From NCBI GenBank assembly GCA_963681505.1, contig OY811971.1:18554234-18618233 (forward strand): DNA of 64,000 bases. Direction: 5' to 3'. Position numbers and translations under genes: made by a program. Each line of letters begins with the position of its first letter. The stretch's first letter is position 1. The notes beneath the pieces were generated by a model. That model was given only the letters and a program-made list of their open reading frames with translations. It was not told the DNA's origin and did not search any database. Origin of the DNA: Eunapius fragilis (Eukaryota; Porifera; Demospongiae; Spongillida; Spongillidae). Positions 1 through 10,273 of the stretch are shown in pieces.

Positions 1-1312
1 CACTCCCCCCTAGACCAGCACATGTGAAGGGTGTGTCACCATCACTATCCTGAGCATTGAGGTCACAGCTGTACTTGGTGACTAGCAGTCTGACCAGGGA
101 GGTGTGGCCTTTGGCACATGCCTTATGTAGTATACTCTGGCCATCAGCACCCTTTGTGTTGATGTCACAATGAAACTTATTGATCAATTGCTCCACACAC
201 TCCACACTACCACTAAGACCAGAACATGTGAATGGTGTGTCACCATTAGAATCACGAGCATTGAGATCACAGTGGTACTCAGTGACCAGCAGTCTCACCA
301 GGGAGGTGTGGCCATAGACACACGCATTATGCAGTATAGTTCTTCCATAGGAGCCTTTAGTATTGATTTTACAGTCGAATGTATTGATCAATACTTTCAC
401 ACACTCCACACTACCACCTAGACCAGCACATGTGAAGGGTGTGTCACCATACGAATCACGAGCATTGAGGTCACAGATGTACTTGGTAACCAACAGTCTC
501 ACCAGGGAGGTGTGGCCCTTGACACATGCGTTATGTAGTATAGTCCTACCAGAAACACTTCTTGTGTTGATGTCGCAGTGAAACTCATTGATCAATAGCT
601 CCACACATTCCACACTACCACCTTGACCAGCACATGTGAAGGGTGTGTCACCATTTGTATCACAAGCGTTGAGATCACAGCTGTACTTGGTAACCAGTAG
701 ACACACCAAGGAGGTGTGGCCATTGGAACATGCTTTGTGCAGTATAGTTCTACCAATGGAGCCTTTTGTGTTGATGTCACAGTGAAACTCGTTGATCAAT
801 ATCTCCACACACTCCACACTACCACTAAGACCAGAACATGTGAATGGTGTGTCACCATTAGAATCACGAGCATTGAGATCACAGTGGTACTTTGTGACTA
901 GCAGTCTCACCAGCGAGGTGTGGCCTTTGGCACATGCCTTATGCAGTATACTCTGGCCATCAGCACCCTTTGTGTTGATGTCACACTGAAACTCATTGAT
1001 CAATAGCTCCACACACTCCATACTACCACCTTGACCAGCACATGTGAATGGTGTGTCACCATTTGAGTCACGAGCATTGAGATCACAGCGGTACTTGGTA
1101 ACCAGTAGACTCACCCAGGAGGTGTGGCCATTGGAACATGCCGCATGCAGGATCGTTTTCCCGTTGATTTTACTGAATTGAGATTTAAATCCTTTTATCA
1201 TTTCAGTAACTCCCATCTCATCGCCTCTTAGTGCAGCTGAATAAATATCCTTCAAGAAATCTTCACTCGCTCGATGTTTTGCGTGGGTGTCCTTTTTCAT
1301 CGTATGTTCCAT
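1..1312 (-). CDS. Ankyrin-repeat protein, N-terminal part (gene continues beyond the window start)
   Basis: An uninterrupted minus-strand frame runs from an ATG at 1312 (Met-Glu-His-Thr-Met) to base 1, about 437 codons, with an in-frame TAA just upstream of the ATG. After a roughly 60-residue leader rich in charged residues, it consists of ankyrin repeats. Recurring phrases such as GDTPFTCAG, SVECVELLI, TILHNAC, GHTSLVRLLV and CDLNARD match the ankyrin consensus (TPLHxAAxxGH, LLxxGAxxN). The repeats come as a 66-residue (198-bp) double unit present about six times, with very high nucleotide similarity between copies. Ankyrin arrays are protein-interaction surfaces and the partner cannot be told from this part. 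No intron is needed in the visible part. The C-terminal effector domain, if any, lies outside the window. The repeat identity and open frame make the call secure; the function is unknown. Confidence 0.85.
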   Translation of the reverse strand, partial: MEHTMKKDTHAKHRASEDFLKDIYSAALRGDEMGVTEMIKGFKSQFSKINGKTILHAACSNGHTSWVSLLVTKYRCDLNARDSNGDTPFTCAGQGGSMECVELLINEFQCDINTKGADGQSILHKACAKGHTSLVRLLVTKYHCDLNARDSNGDTPFTCSGLSGSVECVEILINEFHCDINTKGSIGRTILHKACSNGHTSLVCLLVTKYSCDLNACDTNGDTPFTCAGQGGSVECVELLINEFHCDINTRSVSGRTILHNACVKGHTSLVRLLVTKYICDLNARDSYGDTPFTCAGLGGSVECVKVLINTFDCKINTKGSYGRTILHNACVYGHTSLVRLLVTEYHCDLNARDSNGDTPFTCSGLSGSVECVEQLINKFHCDINTKGADGQSILHKACAKGHTSLVRLLVTKYSCDLNAQDSDGDTPFTCAGLGGS

Positions 1313-1927
1313 CGTTATGTCCACCGTTTCTGATTTCCAAACTTAATAACTTAGCACTGTATGTTCTGCGGGGGTGGCGGGGGTGTATTAGTTCGACCAC
1401 AACATGTAAATTTAGGCCTGGTTAGCTATCAAGTTTTCAAATTTTCAGTGAACTCGAAGGAATTTTTATCAAATCGTCCTTACGCATCCTAAATTGGACT
1501 ATCCATCACAAAGTTATTACGTACTGAATTTATAATAAGCCATACATTTCAATGCGAGCGTTGCTCGTCCTGGAAAATTTGATAAAGTATCATTTTGACA
1601 CTGTTCCATATATACACATGCAAAAGAAATAAAAGAAAGGCCAAATAGAATTTCAATATACTCAAATGGTATTCAGCTTTCTGAGCAGGATAGGTCAATT
1701 GCCGGTCCAATTGCCTCACTAAATTGGTCTACCTCGAGCCTGATGCACATTATTGCAGATCGCAATAAGGAGACTAGAAAAACTCAGCTTGCATCTTAAC
1801 GGGTAAACATGGTAGTATTTTTCAGCTATGAGCAAGGCCATTCTTTTGTACACGGTTGTGGCTATCGGGCTCATAGCTTCTGAGATTCACAGTTACGTAA
1901 ATCTGGAGGGGATGTACTTCACGGCTT
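1313..1927. other. Non-coding spacer upstream of the ankyrin gene
   Basis: AT-rich sequence with no convincing exon or RNA gene. It must contain the promoter of the minus-strand ankyrin gene, but no specific element could be recognised. Confidence 0.4.
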
Positions 1928-2207
1928 CAGGGGCGGATCCAGGATTTTTGAAAGGGGGGGGGGGGGGGGGGGGGCTTATTATAAAAAAGTTGTTTTCTAA
2001 ATCTGTGCATGGGGCACTAATTAAATACCATTTCGGTTCAAGTAGGAACGATGCTTCACTTTGTGCACATAAGTTAATACAGGTATAGCATTATAAAAAT
2101 ACATGCAGCAGTGCTAGTGAGCGCGTATATACATGTAGTTAATTAGTCGTAATTATTTTCGTTACTTATCCAAAAGGGGGGGGGGGGGGGGGGCTACAGC
2201 CCCCATA

Positions 2208-2243
<36 letters not shown>

Positions 2244-2258
2244 TTGGATACGCCTCTG
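1928..2258. mobile_element. hAT-like MITE with poly-G/poly-C arms
   Basis: The 331-bp element starts CAGGGGCGGATCCAGG and ends with the imperfect inverse CCTTGGATACGCCTCTG. It is flanked directly on both sides by GGCTT, a perfect 5-bp target-site duplication (1923-1927 and 2259-2263). Long G runs (about 1956-1974 and 2177-2193) and a very long C run (about 2211-2243) lie inside the ends. No transposase is encoded. The CAGRGGCGGATCC terminus is common among non-autonomous hAT-type elements of animals, and a 5-bp duplication fits some hAT subgroups; the superfamily is inferred. A second member lies at 42651-43386. Confidence 0.75.
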
Positions 2259-2263
2259 GGCTT

Positions 2264-3334
2264 AGGGCTGGATTGGCAATTAATATAGTCATCAGCACAG
2301 GTAGGAGAACACATAAAAAACAAGCCACCGTTGATCAGGGCAATAGGGTTTTCTAGTACTCCACAGAAGCATACAGCGATAATCGTTACGTCATGAGGGT
2401 ATGGGAATGAGACTGCTGTGATAATATCCATACTGTACAGAAATATACACTTTTCTGTCGTTTGAGGAACAAATTAGCCAGAAAATATGCTCCCAGCAGG
2501 ATATGGAGACGTGGCCTATATGTATACTTTGTAAATTCATGAGGATGATAGTGTGGGAACTTATGCAGCTGCATGATGTTTTCATATGAGTACGTGTGTG
2601 CGCATGAACTCTGGATTCTGGAAACATAAGGTTGGTGAAGGAGTCTAAGTGTTCTGTGCAAGACCACTGGCAGATCTTTTTTCACCCCATTTTTTTCACC
2701 ACATTGCAGGTGAAAAAAATTGACACAATAGCTCAAGACTGATCATCACGGCGGTAACGGCTATATGGCAGTAAAAGTCTGAATTCTGCACTTCATGAAC
2801 CTTTGAGCAGCTTGAACTCAGTTTTTCCTTTTTTAAGGGATTGTTTTCCAGAAGGCGTGGGCCCGCCTCCTCTAAATATAGGGAAATCTCTGCTTATGTT
2901 GGGTGTTATGAGGCTAGTACTGGTGGTGTACACAACGGACGCTGCACCAATATTGTACTGATATGTGATATGCATGAGGCAGAGCATATGACGTTGAGAG
3001 TACACCCTGGTTTGACCCACAACATTAACTGTATGTATTCTATGATCTGGTCCTTGCTTTGAATTATCGCTTTGCGGCTAGTACAAAGCAGAGAATTAAT
3101 CCCCTTCTCTCCGTAACGCTTGCATGTAAGACAGCCGCTACATGTGTCTTCCCTTAAGGATACAGGTCACTCTCTTCACTCCACCATTAAAAACTTCCAC
3201 CTATTACCACTAAAGCTTCTAGCCATGGTATAGATCATAATATGACAGTCCTTAATTGAACATGTCTTTTTTCATTTCCCACAGTCCCCACGTTGTTTAG
3301 TTTCAATGTGTACAACATTAGACAATACCTGTTG
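2264..3334. other. Non-coding spacer with possible Merlin-element relict
   Basis: No gene is supported. A stretch near 2450-2510 (CTGTCGTTTGA, then AAATATGCTCCC) resembles the subterminal part of the Merlin-type element at about 26300-26350, so a decayed copy may be present. Short minus-strand frames here are not protein-like. Confidence 0.3.
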
Positions 3335-4186
3335 AAAACCAGCTGACTTCAAATTTAATAATCATGTACTTTGGTGTGCACACAGTAGAAAGGTTCTCTC
3401 TGTACGTTAAGTCAACATACAAAGTTCTGCTCTTCTCATGAGAAGACACAAAAACTGGTCAAGACCTTCTTGCAAGCATTTCCTCGGTGTGTGTGGGTTT
3501 GCCCTCCACCTACTAACCCAGGAGATTTTTAGTACCTAGCAATGTTAGAAAACAAATCATTAACCATTAGGTGAACATCTTTGTACTTACCTTGGTTTAT
3601 ACTGTCTCTCTGTCTGAACCCTCCTCCTCCTCCTCCCCCTCCTCCTCTACGACGCTCCTCCTGATCACTCTGCTGCTTGGTGGTTGCAATGGCTTCTCTC
3701 TCTCCAGGATGTGGTTAGGCTGGCCATACTGGTCATCCTGGTGATGCTTAGATCCTTGGTCATAAGAGAGCCGCAGGGCCACACCTCCTGGTCTTGTTTG
3801 CCCCACCTGCTGTTGATACTGCTGACCATTATAAAGGCCACCTCCCATCCTCCTCCTCCTCCTCTTCCCCCTGCTCTATGCTGTTGGTTCACCTGCTCCC
3901 TCACTGATGGCACCCTCTGATCGTAGTAAGAGTTCTGCTGCATCTTAAGATGCTTCAACTGCTCATACTCTTGTTGTCTAACAATCTCCATGGCTACAAA
4001 GGCACGCCCCTTAGTTTACACATGTCATCCTGACAACGGACCACACCCACCTCTGCTTTCCTCTTCCTCCTGTCTCTTCTCATGATCAAGAACCAACTTC
4101 GTCATCTCAAGGTGCTCATGCTTCAGAGCCTGGTGGACAGGAATAGAGGTGACATCATACAAGCAACCACACACACACACACACGC

Positions 4187-4234
<48 letters not shown>

Positions 4235-5660
4235 GCTTTGTATCCCATAGGCACAGACACAGGTAATACCATCATTAATTAACCATGTGCCCATTCCCAT
4301 GTGCCTATTCCCAGGTTAACTTTCCACTGTACACTGATTATAAATGTAGACCACTATTCCATCATCACCCCTAGGACCATGTAACTGGAAAACATCATCT
4401 CTAGCCCAAACCATCATTATCGCAACAACAAAGTCATAAACATAACCACACCCCCAAGCTGTAACCTGGACTGACCATCACGATCCTTCAGACCACCACT
4501 CTTGCACTGCATTGGAATGGCAACCTCCATCCTAACCTTCACAGCTTCTGTTCTCCTCAACTAATAAATACACACACACACACACACCCATGTCATCATT
4601 AAAAGCGAGGGAAGGGAGGGGGGGGGGCTATGAGGGCGGGGCCTGACCTGGAGTTCCTTACTCATCATCTTATCAAAAGCCAACTGGAACTCATCATCCT
4701 CCTTACAGGGGAGAGGCAGTTCAAGGAGAACCTAGGGGAGGGGGCCCTCCCCTGATGATGGGGAGGAGTCTGAGGAGGAGGAGATGATCGAGAGAAAACC
4801 TGAGGGGGATGTGGGAAAACCAGTGGAGGTGAGAGGGTGGATGGGAGAGCTAGTGGAAACATTTATTTAAATGAGACAGTTGGGTATGAAGCGGGATATG
4901 ACTACAGTAGAGGACATTTAATGTGGTTGGTATGTGGGAGTGGTTACGAAGTAGAGGACATTTAATGAGGGGTTAGGGCATGAAGGTTGGTGTTTCTTGC
5001 AATGTGAGTGGTTAGCAAGTCTTACATCTGATGTGATGACAAGATGTGACCCTTGTAGGAGGAGAAGGAGGAGGAAGAGGAGGAGGGCAATGATGAAGAG
5101 GTGGGGGAGGATCAGCCTAACACGAAACATATGGATCCAGATGTGATGGTGATCCTGAGGGAGAGGATGAGGTAGAGGGAGGGAGATGAGGAGGAGGGTG
5201 AGGTAGAGGGCGGGAGATGGGGAGGAGGGTGAGGTAGAGGGAGGGAGATGAGGAGGAGGGTGAGGTAGAGGGCGGGAGATGGGGAGGAGTGTGAGGTAGA
5301 GGGAGGGAGATGGGGAGGAGGGTGAGGCAGAGGGAGATGGGGAGGTTGAGGTAGAGGGAGGGAGATGGGGAGGAGGGTTAGGTAGATCTATCATTATAGC
5401 TATACCCTTTGCTCACCCTCCCTTCTCTCGCACCTCCACTTGTTTTTCCTTTCCCATCTCTTCTTCTACGTCCCCTCACCCTCCCTCATTCTCCACTCAC
5501 CTTATTGTTCCAAGGTTCTTAGGCAGATACGTAAATTTAAATGGAGTGACCCAGAGGTAGGTGAAGATGGCTGATGTGGTGTACACGTTAGTGATGGTGC
5601 CCCTTCACCACATGTATCTCATCGGATTGGGATATGTGGGGGATATTCAACATGCTGGTC
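3335..5660 (-). pseudogene. UPF2 partial duplicate, rearranged
   Basis: Bases 3335 to about 4708 are collinear with 17945-19350 of the intact UPF2 gene: last exon, exons 31, 30 (partial), 28, 27 (partial) and flanking introns, with the region around exon 29 deleted at about 4252. After about 4708 the match switches strand. 4710-5100 is the inverse of about 19500-19990 (exons 25-26 region), 5105-5160 is direct to about 20345-20400 (exon 24 edge), and 5470-5650 is inverse to about 21730-22040 (exon 21 region, exon 22 lost). In the last-exon copy the frame is broken: the MEIVRQQEYEQL start (3991) runs in one frame while LYNGQQYQQQVG and GQPNHI continue in another. With no first half, no intact frame and two inversions, this is a non-functional fragment. 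Confidence 0.88.
5155..5390 (+). repeat. Purine-rich minisatellite (about 32-bp units) inside the UPF2 pseudocopy
   Basis: Repeats of GAGGTAGAGGGAGGGAGATG followed by GGGAGGAGGGT occur about six to seven times. The same unit occurs only about twice at the matching place in the intact gene (about 20402-20462, a UPF2 intron), so the array expanded in the copy or shrank in the source. Confidence 0.8.
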
Positions 5661-7028
5661 ATGTGAGTTTAAAGGAGGCCGGTATTTTGCATCTTGCAGT
5701 CTAGAGTACATTTACATGTGTGTATGCTAGGAAATGTTAGTGGTCCCATCCAGCCATATACAGTTTGATCACAAACCATATGCATGAGTCCCCTGGAAAA
5801 AGTGACTCCCCGGACAATAAACCCTAGGTTAAATTGTCTATCGGACAAGACTTCATTATTGTCCACTCCCTGATCATACTATCCCCTATGCAGGCAGTAT
5901 ACCCAGATGTAACAGGTGTTTAAAAAACCACCTAGACAACAGAAATACATTACATGGCATGCAGGACAATCCCTCTGCACATACTGCGCAAATCCATGCT
6001 TCGCGCGTGTTATGGGGCATGATGAAAGAAAGGTATGCAAGACACATATTTTGCCGCCGCACGCAGTTTCTAAACATAGAACATGCAGTTTCTAAATATA
6101 AACCCATCATCGGTCTATATGAATCACCTTTGTTTCTATGATCGATTCAACAAGTTTACCGTTTCAAAATTAAAACCATGCCTAAGTATTCGCACAAAAA
6201 GGTACTCGAAAAATACAACATTAAGAGAGGTAAGTGCGTAATAGTTCATTGAATTGGCCGCGAGGTCAGTTTGAAGTAATAGACACTTTAAGATGCACGC
6301 AACTTGTCTAGTTAATACGCTGCATGCATGTCATATTCCTATCTGAATCGCTTCGTTTCTGCACCGCGTTCTATGTAATCCTCTGCAATATCTCCATTAA
6401 TTGTAAAGATTGAACGACACCTTCAAATCCCTCAAGCCTAATACAGCATCCTGAGTGATGTATACACTCATGAATTGGATTGGATTGGAAATGCAATATT
6501 TAAAACAATTCCTACAATATTTTTCCTATAAACGAATCCAAGCCATGCATCTGCTAGAATAGTATCTGCGCAGAATGAGTCGTTTAGAATGTGCATAGCA
6601 TCATCACCACCGACTCACCGTGAATTGAACCCCCAACAATTTGATTAACCATACACATAAAATATGATTACATATGAAAAATCACGCGCTGATTCTGGTA
6701 CAATTAAGAAATTAATAAGTTTCTCATACCTTGTATACAGTTTATTATACTACACAACCCATATAACATGCCCGCGCAAAATAATACTACATGTTGATTT
6801 ATTGCTGTCACAAGGAACTACATGTGCTCCATATACGTATATGTATATATACGATGTGAGAATGAACACTGTACTTGATGCGCACGAGTATGTTTAAGCT
6901 TGATGTGGTTGCTAAGTACGCGTTGCTATAAGTATATATTTGTGTGGGCAAGCAACTAAATACATCGGAAATTATATCGTACCCCTCCCCCTCCCCCCCC
7001 TACTTATCGTACCTGGCCTGACCTGAAG

Positions 7029-7063
<35 letters not shown>

Positions 7064-8623
7064 GCTGAAACACTGGATATGCCGGCCCTGCCGTAGTGTG
7101 CAGGTATTCGCGTCGTGGTCAATTTGAGATAATAAAGTAATGTCTTACTTCGCGCTTGCCTACCAGGGTTAGTATTACTATATACTTCAATCACACTAAC
7201 ATCGAAAGTCAGCCGGTCATCAAGACACACCTCCCCCAGTCTGATCGAGGTTATTTATATTATTGCGAGCGGAGTTTTATAATTGCCCATAAATTAACAT
7301 TGTTTTATTCGTTTAATCGTTTGTTAATCGATCCTCAAAAATTACACTCTGCAGCGTTGCTGGACCTTATAGTTGTGCGGATCGAGTCAACTACTGTGAC
7401 CGAATTGTATAACAAACTAGGCCGATTATTCATGAAAAACACATTCGTGATTTGTATGTTGAAAGAAAAAATGTGACACGTCCTGAACCATGTATTTGCC
7501 TTTGCTATAATTGGGATAATCTTTAATTTATCAACATTTCTCATCGTTTTCAACACATGCACCATCTTCAAATGATTACAACTGTGCATTACAAATAGTA
7601 AATGGTGTGAAAATGTTCCATTTCACGCATTGTCTATGGCAGTAGTTAATAACACCCAAGATTAATACATTGCATGTATGATGGAACCAGGCTTTGTGAA
7701 ATTGCTGAAACTGACTGGGAGGTTTGCATTTGTCAGATCTATCACATGGTTAAAATAGTCACGTGGAAACATGGTGCAGAAGCAGTCTTCAACTGAATGG
7801 AGTTGATTGGACCATTTGATGCAGAAATCCTTCATGCAGCTCTGCTTGCAGCTCGCTGACAAAATCCAACATCGAGCACCTCCCACTTTTGCCCGTGCGG
7901 TTCCAAACGGTTGGCATCTTGCGAGGTCTGTACAACGTGCTGTTCTCCACTTAACGTGAATTCATCTGCTTCATCCTCTATCTGGAGGTCTTTTATGTCT
8001 TTTTCTCTATCAAAATCCTCGTTTTATTTCCTGCTCGCTTAGGCTGGCCGGGCGTCCTAAGTATCGACATTGGGTGTAGGCAGAGGCGGAATCATCAAAC
8101 TGACAGGCTGCTGGTCTTTGGAAAATGCGGCTCCATGCACTGATGTCAACAATTTATCCGCAATAGTCCACTGAACTCTGAACTTTTGTTTTGAAGGTTG
8201 TGCCACTATGGTACCTTTAATACGAGTCGTTTTCCACGCGGTACCATACGCGAGCCTTAAACGACACTTTTGATTCCGGTTTTGTTACTGCAGCGTGGAT
8301 CGTACGAATGCCAGTAGCTTGTGCTACGACTTTGCGCGGGAATTGAGCCTAGACCCTGGCACACCATTTGACGCCATAAAAGTTTACTGTACAGCACTTA
8401 TTACATGTTATTCAAAACATTGAATATTGTAAGGGATACCTTACATCCGGCAATTATTGGTTAAAGTACATGGCAAGCTTATATTTTTAAAGATAAATGC
8501 ATGTACAAATGGTGAGTCAATCATGCATGACTGTTTACACAAGCACATCAACTAATTATTCCTATGTAGGTCCTTTACTATTAACTACACATCTCTGATC
8601 AACACTGAATTAAGATGCATAAA
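5661..8623. other. Gene-poor spacer
   Basis: No gene with real support. It contains a 44-bp poly-C tract at about 7019-7062, next to a terminus-like GGATATGCCGGCCCTG that resembles the end of the GGATCC-type MITEs but has no visible partner. The sequence is otherwise AT-rich. Confidence 0.35.
7662..7886 (-). pseudogene. Possible transposase fragment (piggyBac-like start, uncertain)
   Basis: A 74-codon minus-strand frame without ATG contains the phrase FPRDYFNHVIDLTNANL. This is reminiscent of the N-terminal part of piggyBac-type transposases, where a hydrophobic FF...Y/F block precedes an ETN or KTN motif. An acidic stretch (DLQIEDEADEF) lies upstream around 7960-8020 in a different segment. 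No catalytic aspartates are visible, and the frame stops at 7662. This is a weak resemblance only. Confidence 0.25.
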
Positions 8624-10273
8624 CTACCAGTACTTTAATTCATGCAGGTACATGATTATGTAGCGAGGTAAGATAGCAGCTTCTTTGTATAGCAATAACT
8701 CAGCATATTCCAAGCCACCTGTAGGCAGGCCATAAACACTATCACAGTCTGATGGAGCTGTGAGGTTAACACAGTAGCGCATTACAACGTGTTTCTTCCC
8801 AGGAAGTACATCACAAAGGAGCATTGATCTGTATTTTGTATTTTCCGTCGTGTATAAGTGAGATGTGGAGGAGTTGGGAGCAAGATACAACCCTGGACCT
8901 AGGTTTGGCTGACTAAGAGACTTTTTTACGTCACAATCAAGTTTCATTCCATGTCGGCTTATACCACACACGCTGCAATGAGAATTTTCACACAGGGTCT
9001 TGGTTTTGTCTAGGTAACATTCCATCCTAGTACCATGATAATACTCCTCCACACCCACAGGAGACCCTTTGTTTGTTAGAGTGGCTTTGTAGGCATCCCA
9101 TCGTGACTGCAGTTCATTACTGACGACAACTTCAAAGATGTACTCTACCTTTGGACACAGACCTTCTTCCAGTGCCCATTTTTTCTGGAACTTTGAGCAA
9201 ACGATATTGTAAATATCCGAACCAGCTATAACCTCACGGCAGAATGACTCATAGCGCAGAAGCAGTGATGTAAGTCTTTTGCTGCTCACTTCAAGTAGTT
9301 TTTTGTCCTTTTCTGAAGCCTGTAACCTCTCTCTAAGCTGAGTGAGTTCTTGCCTAATGGATTTTAGCTCTTTTGTCTGTTTTCTATCTTCGTCTACAGC
9401 TTCAAAGTATTGTCTGCTCCTCTTTATCTCCAAAACATGAGAACACAAATCTTTTGATGTTGGTCTGCTATTCTCATCATAGCACAGACATTTGAGTGCA
9501 AGTTTTAAAAGTGGATGACCAGGCTCTATCAAATCAATGTGGGACTTGCGACGCTCAATTTCAGGAATTGGTACTTCAACAGGATGTGGGTAATTTGGGT
9601 CATTTACTCTCTTGCATGCAGATCCTGGATCAGGAAACTTGCGGGTCAGTGTCTGTATTGTTACCACACCAAGTGAAAAGCAGTCTAGCTTGTTTGAGTA
9701 CACAGGGTGGTCCCTTAGAGCCTCTGGTGGCATGTACACGATACAACCTGGTGCCTGAGTGAGACGCAACATATTTTGATTGGATCCTATCAACTTGGAC
9801 ATGCCAAAGTCTGTGACTTTTGCTCTCTTATCCTTAGTCAGCAGAACATTATTGCTGGAGAGGTCACGATGGATAATATTGTTAGAGTGGAGATAGGCAA
9901 GGGCCAGGGATACATCGTGAAATATGTCGACCTGATAGTGAAATTGGAGTGGGCATGGGGACTCCTCCAAGTAGGAGGTGAGGCTTTGTTCCATCAGCTC
10001 AATGATAAGAACTGGATTTTGGGGACCCTCGTCGTAAGTACCGAGATATTGAATGATGTTAGGATGCTTAACGGAGCGAAGCAGCTGGCACTCTTCATGA
10101 AACTTTTGGATGGTCCAATCACTCATAATTGTCGGATGCAGGAGCTTAGCTGCACACAACAGTTCGTCACATTGCGCCTTGCATACCATTCCGTAGGATC
10201 CGGTTCCAAGCGGCTGGTCTCTAAAAATGTGGATCTTCTGAAAGCAGCTACCGTAAGCCATTATTTTCGCCAT
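8624..10273 (-). CDS. Protein kinase / coiled coil / PARP-like ADP-ribosyltransferase fusion protein
   Basis: A single 549-codon exon with ATG at 10273. Residues about 18-290 form a complete protein kinase domain: glycine loop GTGSYGMV (23-30), VAIK-type lysine in CAAKLL (Lys43), HRDLSSNNVLL (136-145, Asp137), DFG (155-157) and an APE-like MPPEAL (181-186). The HRDLSxxN form and the overall style resemble TKL/mixed-lineage or receptor-interacting kinases. Residues about 292-335 are strongly charged heptad-like sequence (coiled coil). Residues about 375-549 resemble a PARP catalytic fold: YYHGT (His413), GPGLYLAP (Tyr463), DSVYGLP, EYAELLLY (Glu522) and LPRYIIMYL. These sit where the His-Tyr-Glu triad, the DSV loop and the last strand occur in PARPs. 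A CxxC pair (Cys433, Cys436) between His and Tyr is unusual. The protein could phosphorylate substrates and ADP-ribosylate itself or partners; this is inferred. The absence of introns is odd beside intron-rich neighbours. Confidence 0.85.
   Translation of the reverse strand: MAKIMAYGSCFQKIHIFRDQPLGTGSYGMVCKAQCDELLCAAKLLHPTIMSDWTIQKFHEECQLLRSVKHPNIIQYLGTYDEGPQNPVLIIELMEQSLTSYLEESPCPLQFHYQVDIFHDVSLALAYLHSNNIIHRDLSSNNVLLTKDKRAKVTDFGMSKLIGSNQNMLRLTQAPGCIVYMPPEALRDHPVYSNKLDCFSLGVVTIQTLTRKFPDPGSACKRVNDPNYPHPVEVPIPEIERRKSHIDLIEPGHPLLKLALKCLCYDENSRPTSKDLCSHVLEIKRSRQYFEAVDEDRKQTKELKSIRQELTQLRERLQASEKDKKLLEVSSKRLTSLLLRYESFCREVIAGSDIYNIVCSKFQKKWALEEGLCPKVEYIFEVVVSNELQSRWDAYKATLTNKGSPVGVEEYYHGTRMECYLDKTKTLCENSHCSVCGISRHGMKLDCDVKKSLSQPNLGPGLYLAPNSSTSHLYTTENTKYRSMLLCDVLPGKKHVVMRYCVNLTAPSDCDSVYGLPTGGLEYAELLLYKEAAILPRYIIMYLHELKYW

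Noticed and set aside
7000-7110. Third GGATCC-type MITE
   Set aside because: A right-end-like GGATATGCCGGCCCTG follows a poly-C run, but no matching left end or target duplication is visible.
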